Shown piece after piece: positions 14,129 to 26,100 of a stretch of DNA of 64,000 nucleotides (the first letter of the stretch is position 1; each line of letters begins with the position of its first letter). The notes under the pieces are model-generated. The model made no database searches. It saw only the letters and a program-made list of their open reading frames with translations, and was not told where the DNA came from. Location: the NCBI GenBank assembly GCA_018398805.1, contig JAGFBZ010000017.1, positions 49,865-113,864 on the forward strand. Reading direction: 5' to 3'. Source of the DNA: Hirundichthys speculiger. Taxonomy: Eukaryota; Chordata; Actinopteri; Beloniformes; Exocoetidae. The translations under genes and the position numbers were made by a program.

Positions 14129-15294
14129 AATCCGTCCAGCTGCTCCTCATTCCGGGTCAGTCTGTCATCCCTGAGCCAGGAGCTCCGGGTCCATCTGAGC
14201 CACTGGTTCTGTCTGCTCTCCAGAGTCTGCTCCGACCTGTACCTGAGACGGGCTGTCGCTCAGCACAGCGGTCTGCTGCAGAAAATGAAACAGACTCTGA
14301 GCCTGCTCGGTCTACAGGTCCTGGTTCTGATGGAGCAGTACGTGTACGCTGTTCTGTTGGCTGTAGGCCAGGCTGAACCGGACTCTGTGCCCAGGGAGGT
14401 CCTGGAGGATGTTGTAGCAGGAGCGGAGCTGTACAACCAGGCGGTGGAGGAGCAGCACAGCGCCCCCCAGTGGAGGGAGGCGGTACTGAAGCAGGCGCAG
14501 CGTTCCACACCGTCTCCGGTTCTGTCACAGACCCGGCGGCGTCATCCGAGACCTGTCTCAGTCAGAGACCTCATTACCATTCTCGCCGCACATCACGCAC
14601 AAACAACAGCCAATCAGCTGCTCAGCTGGACTTCTGAGCAGAGCTGCCAGATGTTTGTGGCCCCGCCCACCCTCAGAGCGTGCTCAGATGGCAGTGCTGG
14701 TCCAGTGAACTGGTCCAGCTGTGGGAAGCCTGACTGGACCCAGGAACAGAGACAGCACACCAACCTCACTGACCGGCCCTCGATGCCATCCTCGTCTGCT
14801 CCTGACTCCGACCCTCATCTGGACCCAACCGTCCTGAAACACCACCGACCCAGACAAGGCAGCCGGTGCCGGCGCCAACCACACCCGTCCCAGTCTGGTG
14901 CCAGTCACGTTTGTGTGGAAACGTTTGACCTGCACCAACAGACCAGTTCCTCCCTCCGGGTCTCAGCCCCGCCTCCTCCGAGGCTTCTCCAGGTGGACGG
15001 CTCCTCAGCAGAGGCGCTGTTTCAGGTTCTGGTTTCCTCCAGGGACCTACTGGTTCCACTCGTACCTCACAGACCAGCAGGAGAACCAGTAGAACACCAG
15101 AACCCAGTTACAGCAGCAGATGTGCTTAACTGGAAGATGGACTCGGTGAGTTTAGGTGCTCCAGTCAGCAATGCTGACCACTCAGAGGTTCTGAATGGAC
15201 CCGCTGAGACCGTGAACAGGTGCCAGAATGTGGAAGGATCCCAGCCGGACCAGGCTGAACTTGATCTGGCTGCAAGGCCAGATGTTCCTGACAG
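14129..15294 (+). CDS. ccdc142: ccdc142 large exon (visible exon 1)
   Basis: The acceptor is a pyrimidine-rich tract ending TCCTCTAG at 14128 and the donor is CAG|GTGAGG at 15295. The frame is open for 388 codons and leaves two bases (AG), which are completed by the first base of the exon at 30301. The first 140 or so residues are leucine-rich and probably helical, for example MKQTLSLLGLQVLVLMEQYV at 14285. Residues encoded by about 14700-15290 are rich in Ser, Pro, Gln and His and look weakly conserved. The ATG at 14285 is internal, because the frame is open back to the acceptor, so it should not be taken as the gene start. Codon use is GC-rich compared with the AT-rich introns on both sides. 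The exact acceptor is inferred from sequence, not from a transcript. Confidence 0.85.
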
Positions 15295-15924
15295 GTGAGG
15301 TCATGGAGAACCAGTCTCATTGGTTCTGTAATTGAATGTTACAGTTTGGAGAAAGTTCATACAAAAAGTTGTAGTATTCACTTAAAAAAAAAAAAAAAAA
15401 GATTTTTACAACCTTAATGTGGTCTATAAAAGTTGTGATTTTACACCAAAACGTTGTGAATTTTTGTCAAAAAGTAACAATTTTGTAAATTACATGATTT
15501 GTTAACAAAAACTGTCACAATTTTATGACAAAAATCTTTTTTTTACAACAAACTTGCTAAATTTTTCAATGTGCAGTTTAAAAAAAAAGTTTTTTCAGAT
15601 GTTAGTAATAATTATTTTTATAACGTGTAAGTCACACTTTTGTGAAATTTGAGATTGTATGACAAAAATTGGCTTTTTAGAACAAAAAGTTGCAATGTTT
15701 TGAAATTTGCAGTTTTACAGCAAAAAAAATTATGATTTTAGGACAGAGAGTTGTATTTATATAAAATTCACAATTTCACAACATGAAATCATGATTTTAT
15801 GTCAAAAAGCTTCAGTACAGGAAAATAAAATAGATATTTTACACTTAAAAGTTGCAGTATTAAGTTAAAAAGTTGTGACTTTGTGAAAATTGTGATTCTG
15901 ATGATAAAAAACAATGTATTTCCA
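15295..15924. other. AT-rich intronic DNA with degenerate repeats
   Basis: This is the start of intron 1. It holds a loose repeat of the type AAAAGTTGTGATTTTA, with A and T runs. Related degenerate sequence occurs at about 13.0-13.7 kb and 40.36-40.49 kb. For example, the 'GGACAGA..TGTA.TTATAT.AAAT' pattern is seen near 15740 and near 40450. No coding potential is seen. Confidence 0.6.
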
Positions 15925-16300
15925 TCCTGGAACTCTGGACCGGCTCTATACCCTCATTAGGGTTCTGGAGCGATCATGTGAGTTTACCCAGCAGGTCCAG
16001 GTGTGGACTTGGAGAAGGCATGTCCTTCAGGGGGACCTCTGGGGGGTGCTCCAGAAGTACGACGTCTGTTGCTGTTGGCCTTTCAGTAAAGAGAGGGAGG
16101 GTTTTGGGTGGTCCCAACACCACCAGAGCTGCTCAGAATCAGACGGACAGAATCAGAGCAGTGGTCCGGTTCAAAAGTGATATCAGGAATCCATCTCTGC
16201 TTTTAGTGGGTCATGCAGTTCTGGCCAGCACCATCAAGTCACCATGTTCAGCTGGAGCAGTTCTCAGCTGAGAGTGAAGACGCAGATCTGAGAGACCCTC
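15925..16300 (+). mobile_element. LINE (non-LTR retrotransposon) reverse transcriptase fragment
   Basis: The + strand near 15990-16065 reads GTGGACTTGGAGAAGGCA and then GGGGGGTGCTCCAGAAGTA. This matches the nucleotide pattern encoding the 'DLEKAFDRVPRGVLWGVLREYG' reverse transcriptase block of a LINE family abundant in teleosts, with indels breaking the frame. It is a decayed fragment. The LINE clade is not certain. It continues to the right after an inserted 25-bp minisatellite. Confidence 0.65.
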
Positions 16301-16680
16301 CCCCAGGCCCGGCACTAGGGTGGCACCCCAGGAATGGCTCTAGGGTGGCACCCCAGGAATGGCTCTAGGGTTGCGCCCCAGGCCTAGCTCTAGGGTTGCG
16401 CCCCAGGAATGGCTCTAGGATGGCGCCCCAGGCCTGGCTCTATAGTGGTGCCCCAGGCCCGGCTCTAGGGTGGCGCCCCAGGCCCGGCTCTAGGGTGGCG
16501 CCCTAGGCTTGGCTCTAGGGTGGCGCCCCAGGCCCGGCTTTAGGGCGGCGCCCCAGGCTCGGCATTAGGGCAGAGCCCCAGGCCCGGCTCTAGGTCGGCG
16601 CCCCAGGCCCGGCTTTAAGGCGGCGCCCCAGGCCCGGCTCTAGGGCGGCACCCCAGGCCCGGCTCTAGGGTGGCGCCCCA
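16301..16680. repeat. 25-bp minisatellite, about 15 copies
   Basis: Tandem units carry the core GGCTCTAGGGTGGCGCCCCA followed by GGCCC. Variation is light, for example GGTGGCACCCCAGGAATGG in the first copies. The period is 25 bp over 380 bp. Most units contain the palindrome GGCGCC. The array sits between two LINE pieces, which suggests that it expanded inside or beside the LINE insertion. Confidence 0.95.
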
Positions 16681-16824
16681 GCCCTCCTAATCCTGATCAG
16701 GACCCCAGACATCCAGCTCCTGATAGACTTCTCTCTACACAAGTCAGTGGAATTGATCTTAGTCTGGCCCGTCCCCCAGGACCAGTTTACTTACCAGTAT
16801 CGCTCCTGGGAGCATTTTGGGGCA
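16681..16824. other. Unassigned intronic DNA between minisatellite and LINE piece
   Basis: Ordinary single-copy-looking sequence, possibly more LINE. No motif is recognised with confidence. Confidence 0.4.
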
Positions 16825-17003
16825 CGTCAGCTTATCCGCCATTATGTGGTGGGCGGTGCACAGACTGGTCGACAGCTGTGGGTAGTGACTGGAAGACTGA
16901 GATGGAGGATTCAGCTGCAGGGTGGCTGGACTCTCCGTTAGAGATAAGGAGAGAGACTCGGAGCAGAGTCACTGCTCCTCCACATGAAGAGGAGGTCACC
17001 ACC
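16825..17003 (+). mobile_element. LINE C-terminal coding fragment, + orientation (segment U)
   Basis: The stretch GCAGGGTGGCTGGACTCTCC, followed by TTAGAGATAAGGAGAG and a block ending CACATGAAGAGGAG, corresponds to the teleost LINE region that encodes the residues just before the conserved 'RSQLRWLGHLVRMP' block. The match is from memory of this widespread family. The fragment stops where the next LINE segment (segment V, 29993-30045, opposite strand) would be expected to begin. Confidence 0.7.
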
Positions 17004-17110
17004 TCCTCCTCTCCATGATGCACCATGATACACCATCAGGAGGACGCAATGGTGTTCCCAGGCCAGTCCAGAGATGTAATCTCTTGAGAGTGTCCTGGGT
17101 CTGCCTCAGG
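17004..17110 (-). mobile_element. LINE coding fragment, - orientation (segment W), left edge of satellite B
   Basis: Read on the minus strand, this segment translates as GRPRTLSRDYISGLAWE directly after the last satellite B unit (...CPTRRRP). It matches the LINE C-terminal motif 'GRRPRGRPRTRWRDYISRLAWERLG'. One stop codon and several substitutions mark it as dead. It is the downstream continuation, in LINE sense, of the sequence from which satellite B was amplified. Confidence 0.8.
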
Positions 17111-20100
17111 GCCTCCTCCTGGTTGGACATGTCTGAAACGCCTCCTCCTGGTTGGACATGTCTAAAACGCCTCCTCCTGGTTGGACGTGTCTGAAACGCC
17201 TCCTCCTGGTTGGACGTGTCTGAAATGCCTCCTCCTGTTTGGACGTGTCTGAAACGCCTCCTCCTGGTTGGACGTGTCTAAAACGCCTCCTCCTGGTTTG
17301 ACGTGTCTGAAATGCCTCCTCCTGGTTGGACGTGTCTGAAACGCCTCCTCCTGGTTGGACGTGTCTGAAACGCCTCCTCCTGGTTGGACGTGTCTGAAAC
17401 GCCTCCTCCTGGTTGGACGTGTCTGAAACACCTCCTCCTGGTTGGACGTGTCTGAAACGCCTCCTCCTGGCTGGACGTGTCTGAAACACACCTCCTCCTG
17501 GTTGGACGTGTCTGAAACACCTCCTCCTGGTTGGACATGTCTAAAACGCCTCCTCCTGGTTGGACATGTCTAAAACGCCTCCTCCTGGTTGGACGTGTCT
17601 GAAACGCCTCCTCCTGGTTGGACGTGTCTAGAACAACTCCTCCTGGTTGGACATGTCTGAAACACCTCCTCCTGGCTGGACGTGTCTGAAACACCTCCTC
17701 CTGGTTTGACGTGTCTGAAACACCTCCTACTGGCTGGACATGTCTAAAACACCTTCTCCTGGTTTGACGTGTCTGAAACACCTCCTCCTGGTTGGACATG
17801 TCTGAAACACCTCCTCCTGGCTGGACATGTCTGAAACACCTCCTCCTGGTTGGACATTTCTGAAACACTTCCTCCTGGTTGGACATGTCTGAAACACCTC
17901 GTCCTGGCTGGTCATGCCTGAAACACACCTCCTCCTGGTTGGACGAGTCTGAAACACCTCCTCCTGGTTGGACGTGTCTAAAACGCCTCCTCCTGGTTTG
18001 ACGTGTCTGAAATGCCTCCTCCTGGTTGGACGTGTCTGAAACGCCTCCTCCTGGTTGGACGTGTCTGAAACGCCTCCTCCTGGTTGGACGTGTCTGAGAC
18101 GCCTCCTCCTGGTTGGACGTGTCTGAAACACCTCCTCCTGGTTGGATGTGTCTGAAACGCCTCCCCCTGGTTGAACGTGTCTGAAACGCCTCCTCCTGGT
18201 TAGACGTGTCTGAAACGCCTCCCCCTGGTTGGACGTGTCTGAAACACCTCCTCCTGGTTGGACGTGTCTGAAACACCTCCTCCTTGCTGGACGTGTCTGA
18301 AACGCCTCCTCCCGGTTAGATGTGTATGAAACGCCTCTTCCCGGTTGGATGTGTCTGAAACGCCTCCCCCTGGTTGGACGTGTCTGAAACACCTCCTCCT
18401 GGTTGGACGTGTCTGAAACACCTCCTCCTTGCTGGACGTGTCTGAAACACCTCCTCCTGGTTGGACGTGTCTGAAAAACGCCTCCTCCTAGTTGGACGTG
18501 TCTAAAACGCCTCCTCCTGGTTGGACGTGTCTGAAACGCCTCCTCCTGATTGGACGTGTCTGAAACGCCTCCATCTGGTTGGACGTGTCTGAAACACCTC
18601 CTCCTGGCTGGATGGACATGTCTGAAACGCCTCCTCCTGGTTGGACGTGTCTGAAACGCATCCCCCTGGTTGGACGTGTCTGAAACGCCTCCTCCTGGTT
18701 GGACGTGTCTGAAACGCCTCCTCCCGGTTGGACGTGTCTGAAACGCCTCCTCCCGGTTGGAAGTGTCTGAAACGCCTCCTCCTGGTTGGACGTGTATGAA
18801 ACGCCTACTCCCGGTTGGACATGTCTGAAACGCCTCCTCCCGGTTGGATGTGTATGAAACGCCTCCTCCCGGTTGGATGTGTCTGAAACGCCTCCTCCTG
18901 GCTGGACGTGTCTGAAACACCTCCTCCTGGTTTGACGTGTCTGAAACGCCTCCTCCTGGTTGGACGTGTCTGAAACGCCTCCTCCTGGTTTGACGTGTCT
19001 GAAACGCCTCCTCCTGGTTGGACGTGTCTGAAACGCCTCCTCCTGGTTGGACGTGTCTGAAACACCTCCTCCTGGTTGGACGTGTCTGAAACGCCTCCTC
19101 CTGGTTGGACGTGTCTGAAACGCCTCCTCCTGGTTGGACGTGTCTGAAACACCTCCTCCTAGTTGGACATTTTTAAAACGCCTCCTCCTGGTTGGACATG
19201 TCTAAAACGCCTCCTCCTGGTTGGACGTGTCTGAAACGCCTCCTCCTGGTTGGACGTGTCTAGAACAACTCCTCCTGGTTGGACATGTCTGAAACACCTC
19301 CTCCTGGCTGGACGTGTCTGAAACACCTCCTCCTGGTTTGACGTGTCTGAAACACCTCCTACTGGCTGGACATGTCTAAAACACCTTCTCCTGGTTTGAC
19401 GTGTCTGAAACACCTCCTCCTGGTTGGACATGTCTGAAACACCTCCTCCTGGTTGGACATGTCTGAAACACCTCCTCCTGGTTGGACATTTCTGAAACAC
19501 TTCCTCCTGGTTGGACATGTCTGAAACACCTCGTCCTGGCTGGTCATGCCTGAAACACACCTCCTCCTGGTTGGACGTGTCTGAAACACCTCCTCCTGGT
19601 TGGACGTGTCTGAAACGCCTCCTCCTGGTTGGACGTGTCTGAAACGCCTCCTCCTGGTTGGACGTGTCTGAAACGCCTCCTCCTGGTTGGACGTGTCTGA
19701 AAACGCCTCCTCCTGGTTTGACGTGTCTGAAACGCCTCCTCCTGGTTGGACGTGTCTGAAACGCCTCCTCCTGGTTGGACGTGTCTGAAACGCCTCCTCC
19801 TGGTTGGACGTGTCTGAAACGCCTCCTCCTGGTTGGACGTGTCTGAAACACCTCCTCCTGGTTGGATGTGTCTGAAACGCCTCTCCCTGGTTGTCTGAAC
19901 GTGTCTGAAACGCCTCCTCCTGGTTGGACGTGTCTGAAATGAAACGCCTCCTCCTCCTGGTTGGACGTGTCTGAAACACCTCCTCCTGGTTGGACGTGTC
20001 TGAAACGCCTCCTCCTGGTTGGACGTGTCTGAAAAACGCCTCCTCCTGGTTGGACGTGTCTGAAAACGCCTCCTCCTGGTTGGACGTGTCTGAAACGCCT

Positions 20101-23100
20101 CCTCCTGGTTGGACGTGTCTGAAACGCCTCCTCCTGGTTGGACGTGTCTGAAACGCCTCCTCCTGGTTGGACGTGTCTGAAACGCCTCCTCCTGGTTGGA
20201 TGGACGTGTCTGAAACGCCTCCTCCTGGTTGGACGTGTCTGAAACGCCTCCTCCCGGTTGGACGTGTCTGAAACGCCTCCTCCTGGTTGGACGTGTCTGA
20301 AACGCCTCCTCCCGGTTGGACGTGTCTGAAACGCCTCCTCCTGGTTGGACGTGTCTGAAACACGCCTCCTCCTGGTTTGGACGTGTCTGAAACGCCTCCT
20401 CCTGGTTGGACGTGTCTGAAACGCCTCCTCCTGGTTGGACGTGTCTGAAACGCCTCCTCCTGGTTGGACGTGTCTGAAACGCCTCCTCCTGGTGGACGTG
20501 TCTGAAACACCTCCTCCTGGTTTGGACGTGTCTGAAACGCCTCCTCCTGGTTGGACGTGTCTGAAAACGCCTCCTCCTGGTTGGACGTGTCTGAAAAACG
20601 CCTCCTCCTCCTGGTTGGACGTGTCTGAAACGCCTCCTCCTGGTTGGACGTGTCTGAAACGCCTCCTCCTGGTTGGACGTGTCTGAAACACCTCCTCCTG
20701 GTTGGACGTGTCTGAAACGCCTCCTCCTGGTTGGATGACGTGTCTGAAACGCCTCCTCCCTGGTTGGACGTGTCTGAAACGCCTCCTCCTGGTTGGACGT
20801 GTCTGAAACGCCTCCTCCTGGTTGGACGTGTCTGAAACGCCTCCTCCTGTTTGGACGTGTCTGAAACGCCTCCTCCTGGTTGGACGTGTCTGAAAACGCC
20901 TCCTCCTGGTTGGACGTGTCTGAAACGCCTCCTCCTCCTGGTTGGACGTGTCTGAAAACGCCTCCTCCTGGTTGGACGTGTCTGAAACGCCTCCTCCTGG
21001 TTCCTCTGTTGACGTGTCTGAAACGCCTCCTCCTGGTTGGACGTGTCTGAAACGCCTCCTCCTGGTTGGACGTGTCTGAAACACCTCCTCCTGGTTGGAC
21101 GTGTCTGAAACGCCTCCTCCTGGTTTGACGTGTCTGAAATGCCTCCTCCTGGTTGGACGTGTCTGAAACGCCTCCTCCTGGTTTGACGTGTCTGAAACAC
21201 CTCCTCCTGGTTGGACGTGTCTGAAACACCTCCTCCTGGTTGGACATGTCTGAAACACTTCCTCCTAGTTGGACATGTCTGAAACACCTCGTCCTGGCTG
21301 GTCATGTCTGAAACACACCTCCTCCTGGTTGGACGAGTCTGAAACACCTCCTCCTAGTTGGAAATTTCTAAAACGCCTCCACCTGGTTGGACATGTCTAA
21401 AACGCCTCCTCCTGGTTGGACGTGTCTGAAACGCCTCCTCCTGGTTGGACATGTCTGAAACACCTCCTCCTGGTTGGACGTGTCTAGAACAACTCCTCCT
21501 GGTTGGACATGTCTGAAACACCTCCTCCTGGCTGGACGTGTCTGAAACACCTCCTCCTGGTTTGACGTGTCTGAAACACCTCCTCCTACCTGGACATGTC
21601 TAAAACACCTTCTCCTGGTTTGACGTGTCTGAAACACCTCCTCCTTGTTGGACATGTCTGAAACACCTTCCTCCTGGCTGGACATGTCTGAAACACCTCC
21701 TCCTGGTTGGACATGTCTGAAACACTTCCTCCTGGTTGGACATGTCTGAAACACCTCGTCCTGGCTGGTCATGCCTGAAACACACCTCCTCCTGGTTGGA
21801 CGTGTCTGAAACACCTCCTACTGGTTGGACATGTCTAAAACGCCTCCTCCTGGTTGGACGGGTCTGAAACGCCTCCTCCTGGTGGACGTCTGAAACATCC
21901 TCCTGGTTTGGACGTGTCTGAAACGCCTCCTCCTGGTTGGACGTGTCTGAAAACGCCTCCTCCTGGTTTGACGTGTCTGAAACGCCTCCTCCTGGTTGGA
22001 CGTGTCTGAAACGCCTCCTCCGGTTGGATGTGTATGAAACGCCTCTTCCCGGTTGGATGTGTCTGAAATGCCTCCCCCTGGTTGGACGTGTCTGAAACCC
22101 CTCCTCCTGGTTGGACGTGTCTGAAACACCTCCTCCTTGCTGGACGTGTCTGAAACGCCTCCTCCTGGTTGGACGTGTCTGAAACGCCTCCTCCTGGTTG
22201 GACGTGTCTAAAACGCCTCCTCCTGGTTGGACGTGTCTGAAACGCCTCCCCCTGGTTGGACGTGTCTGAAACGCCTCCATCTGGTTGGACATGTCTGAAA
22301 CACCTCCTCCTGGTTGGATGGACGTGTCTGAAACGCCTCCCCCTGGTTGGACGTGTCTGAAACGCCTCCCCCTGGTTGGACGTGTCTGAAACGCCTCCTC
22401 CCGGTTGGACGTGTCTGAAACGCCTCCTCCGGGTGGAACGTGTCTGAAACGCCTCCTCCCGGTTGGACGTGTCTGAAACGCTTCCTCCCGGTTGGATGTG
22501 TATGAAACGCCTCCTCCCGGTTGGATGTGTCTGAAACGCCTCCTCCTGGTTGGACGTGTCTGAAACGCCTCTTCCCGGTTGGACGTGTCTAAAACGCCTC
22601 CTCCTGGCTGGACGTGTCTGAAACACCTTCTCCTCGTTCGACGTGTCTGAAACGCCTCCTCCTGGTTGGACATGTCTAAACCGCCTCCTCCTGGTTTGAC
22701 GTGTCTGAAACACCTCCTCCTGTTTGGACGTGTCTGAAACGCCTCCTCCTGGTTGGACGTGTCTGAAACGCCTCCTCCTGGTTGGACGTGTCTGAAACGC
22801 CTCCTCCTGGTTGGACGTGTCTGAAACGCCTCCTCCTGGTTGGACGTGTCTAAAACACCTCCTCCTAGTTGGACGTGTCTGAAACTCCTCCTCCTGGTTG
22901 GACGTGTCTGAATCGCCTCCTCCTGGTTGGACGTGTCTGAAACACCTCCTGTTTGGACGTGTCTGAAACGCCTCCTCCTGGTTGGACATGTCTGAAACAC
23001 CTCCTCCTGGTTGGACGTGTCTAGAACAACTTCTCCTGGTTGGACATGTCTGAAACACCTCCTCCTGGTTGGACGTGTCTGAAACACCTCCTCCTGGTTT

Positions 23101-26100
23101 GACGTGTCTGAAACACCTCCTCCTGCCTGGACATGTCTAAAACACCTTCTCCTGGTTTGACGTGTCTGAAACACCTCCTCCTTGTTGGACATGTCTGAAA
23201 CACCTCGTCCTGGCTGGACATGTCTGAAACACCTCCTCCTGGTTGGACATGTCTGAAACACTTCCTTCTGGTTGGACATGTCTGAAACACCTCGTCCTGG
23301 CTGGTCATGCCTGAAACACACCTCCTCCTGGTTGGACGTGTCTGAAACACCTCCTACTGGTTGGACATGTCTAAAACGCCTCCTCCTGGTTGGACGGGTC
23401 TGAAACGCCTCCTCCTGGTTGGACGTGTCTGAAACACCTCCTCCTGTTGGACGTGTCTGAAACGCCTCCTCCTGGTTGGACGTGTCTAAAACGCCTCCTC
23501 CTGGTTTGACGTGTCTGAAATGCCTCCTCCTGGTTGGACGTGTCTGAAACGCCTCCTCCCGGTTGGATGTGTATGAAACGCCTCTTCCCGGTTGGATGTG
23601 TCTGAAATGCCTCCCCCTGGTTGGACGTGTCTGAAACGCCTCCTCCTGGTTAGACGTGTCTGAAACGCCTCCTCCCGGTTGGACGTGTCTAAAACGCCTC
23701 CTCCTGGCTGGACGTGTCTGAAACACCTTCTCCTGGTTCGACGTGTCTGAAACGCCTCCTCCTGGTTGGACATGTCTAAACCGCCTCCTCCTGGTTTGAC
23801 GTGTCTGAAACACCTCCTTCTGTTTGGACGTGTCTGAAACGCCTCCTCCTGGTTGGACGTGTCTGAAATGCCTCCTCCTGGTTGGACGTGTCTGAAACGC
23901 CTCCTCCTGGTTGGACGTGTCTGAAATGCCTCCTCCTGGTTGGACGTGTCTAAAACACCTCCTCCTGGTTGGACGTGTCTGAAACTCCTCCTCCTGGTGT
24001 TGTTGACGTGTCTGAAACACCTCCTGGTTTGGACGTGTCTGAAACGCCTCCTCCTGGTTGGACGTGTCTGAAACGCCTCCTCCTGGTTGGACGTGTCTGA
24101 AAACGCCTCCTCCTGGTTGGACGTGTCTGAATGGTCTGAAAACCTCCTCCTGGTTGGACGTGTCTGAAACGCCCTCCTGGTTGGACGTGTCTGAAAACGC
24201 CTCCTCCTGGTTGGACGTGTCTGAAACACCTCCTCCTAGTTGGACATGTCTGAAACTCCTCCTCCTGGTTGGACGTGTCTGAAACGCCTCCTCCTGGTTG
24301 GACGTGTCTGAAAACACCTCCTGTTTGGACGTGTCTGAAACGCCTCCTCCTGGTTGGTGTGGAAACACCTCCTCCTGGTTTGTCTGAAACACCTCCTCCT
24401 GGTTGGACGTGTCTGAAACACCTCCTCCTGGTTTGACGTGTCTGAAACACCTCCTCCTGCCTGGACATGTCTAAAACACCTTCTCCTGGTTTGACGTGTC
24501 TGAAACACCTCCTCCTTGTTGGACATGTCTGAAACACCTCGTCCTGGCTGGACATGTCTGAAACACCTCCTCCTGGTTGGACATGTCTGAAACACCTTCT
24601 GGTTGGACATGTGAAACACCTCGTCCTGGCTGGTCATGCCTGAAACACACCTCCTCCTGGTTGGACGTGTCTGAAACACCTCCTACTGGTTGGACATGTC
24701 TAAAACGCCTCCTCCTGGTTGGACGGGTCTGAAACGCCTCCTCCTGGTTGGACGTTTCTGAAACACCTCCTCCTGTTTGGACGTGTCTGAAAAGCCTCCT
24801 CCTGGTTGGACGTGTCTAAAACGCCTCCTCCTGGTTTGACGTGTCTGAAATGCCTCCTCCTGGTTGGACGTGTCTGAAACGCCTCCTCCCGGTTGGATGT
24901 GTATGAAACGCCTCTTCCCGGTTGGATGTGTCTGAAATGCCTCCCCCTGGTTGGACGTGTCTGAAACCCCTCCTCCTGGTTGGACGTGTCTGAAACACCT
25001 CCTCCTCTGGCTGGACGTGTCTGAAACGCCTCCTCCTGGTTGGACGTGTCTGAAACGCCTCCTCCTGGTTGGACGTGTCTAAAACGCCTCCTCCTGGTTG
25101 GACGTGTCTGAAACGCCTCCCTCCTGGTTTGGACGTGTCTGAAACGCCTCCTCTGGTTGGACGTGTCTGAAACGCCTCCTCCTGGTTGGACGTGTCTGAA
25201 AACGGTCTGAAACGCCTCCCCCTGGTTGGACGTGTCTGAAACGCCTCCTCCCGGTTGGACGTGTCTGAAACGCCTCCTCCCGGTTGGACGTGTCTGAAAC
25301 GCCTCCTCCCGGTTGGATGTGTATGAAACGCCTCCTCCCGGTTGGATGTGTCTGAAACGCCTCTTCCCGGTTGGACGTGTCTGAAACGCCTCCTCCCGGT
25401 TGGACGTGTCTGAAACGCCTCTTCCCGGTTGGACGTGTCTAAAACGCCTCCTCCTGGTTGGACGTGTCTGAAACACCTTCTCCTCGTTCGACGTGTCTGA
25501 AACGCCTCCTCCTGGTTGGACATGTCTAAACCGCCTCCTCCTAGTTTGACGTGTCTGAAACACCTCCTTCTGTTTGGACGTGTCTGAAACGCCTCCTCCT
25601 GGTTGGACGTGTCTGAAATGCCTCCTCCTGGTTGGACGTGTCTGAAACGCCTCCTCCTGGTTGGACGTGTCTGAAACGCCTCCTCCTGGTTGGACGTGTC
25701 TGAAAACACCTCCTCCTAGTTGGACGTGTCTGAAACTCCTCCTCCTGGTTGGACGTGTCTGAATCGCCTCCTCCTGGTTGGACGTGTCTGAAACACCTCC
25801 TGTTTGGACGTGTCTGAAACGCCTCCATCTGGTTGGACATGTCTGAAACACCTCCTCCTGGTTGGATGGACGTGTCTGAAACGCCTCCCCTGGTTGGACG
25901 TGTCTGAAAACGCCTCCCTGGTTGGACGTGTCTGAAACGCCTCCTCCCGGTTGGACGTGTCTGAAAAAGCCTCCTCCCTGGTTGAACGTGTCTGAAACGC
26001 CTCCTCCCGGTTGGACGTGTCTGAAACGCTTCCTCCCGGTTGGATGTGTATGAAACGCCTCCTCCCGGTTGGATGTGTCTGAAACGCCTCCTCCTGGTTG

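Noticed and set aside
15914..16271. Short frames near 16 kb as a possible extra ccdc142 exon
   Set aside because: Nucleotide pattern matches a decayed LINE reverse transcriptase, and exons 1 and 2 already join in phase.
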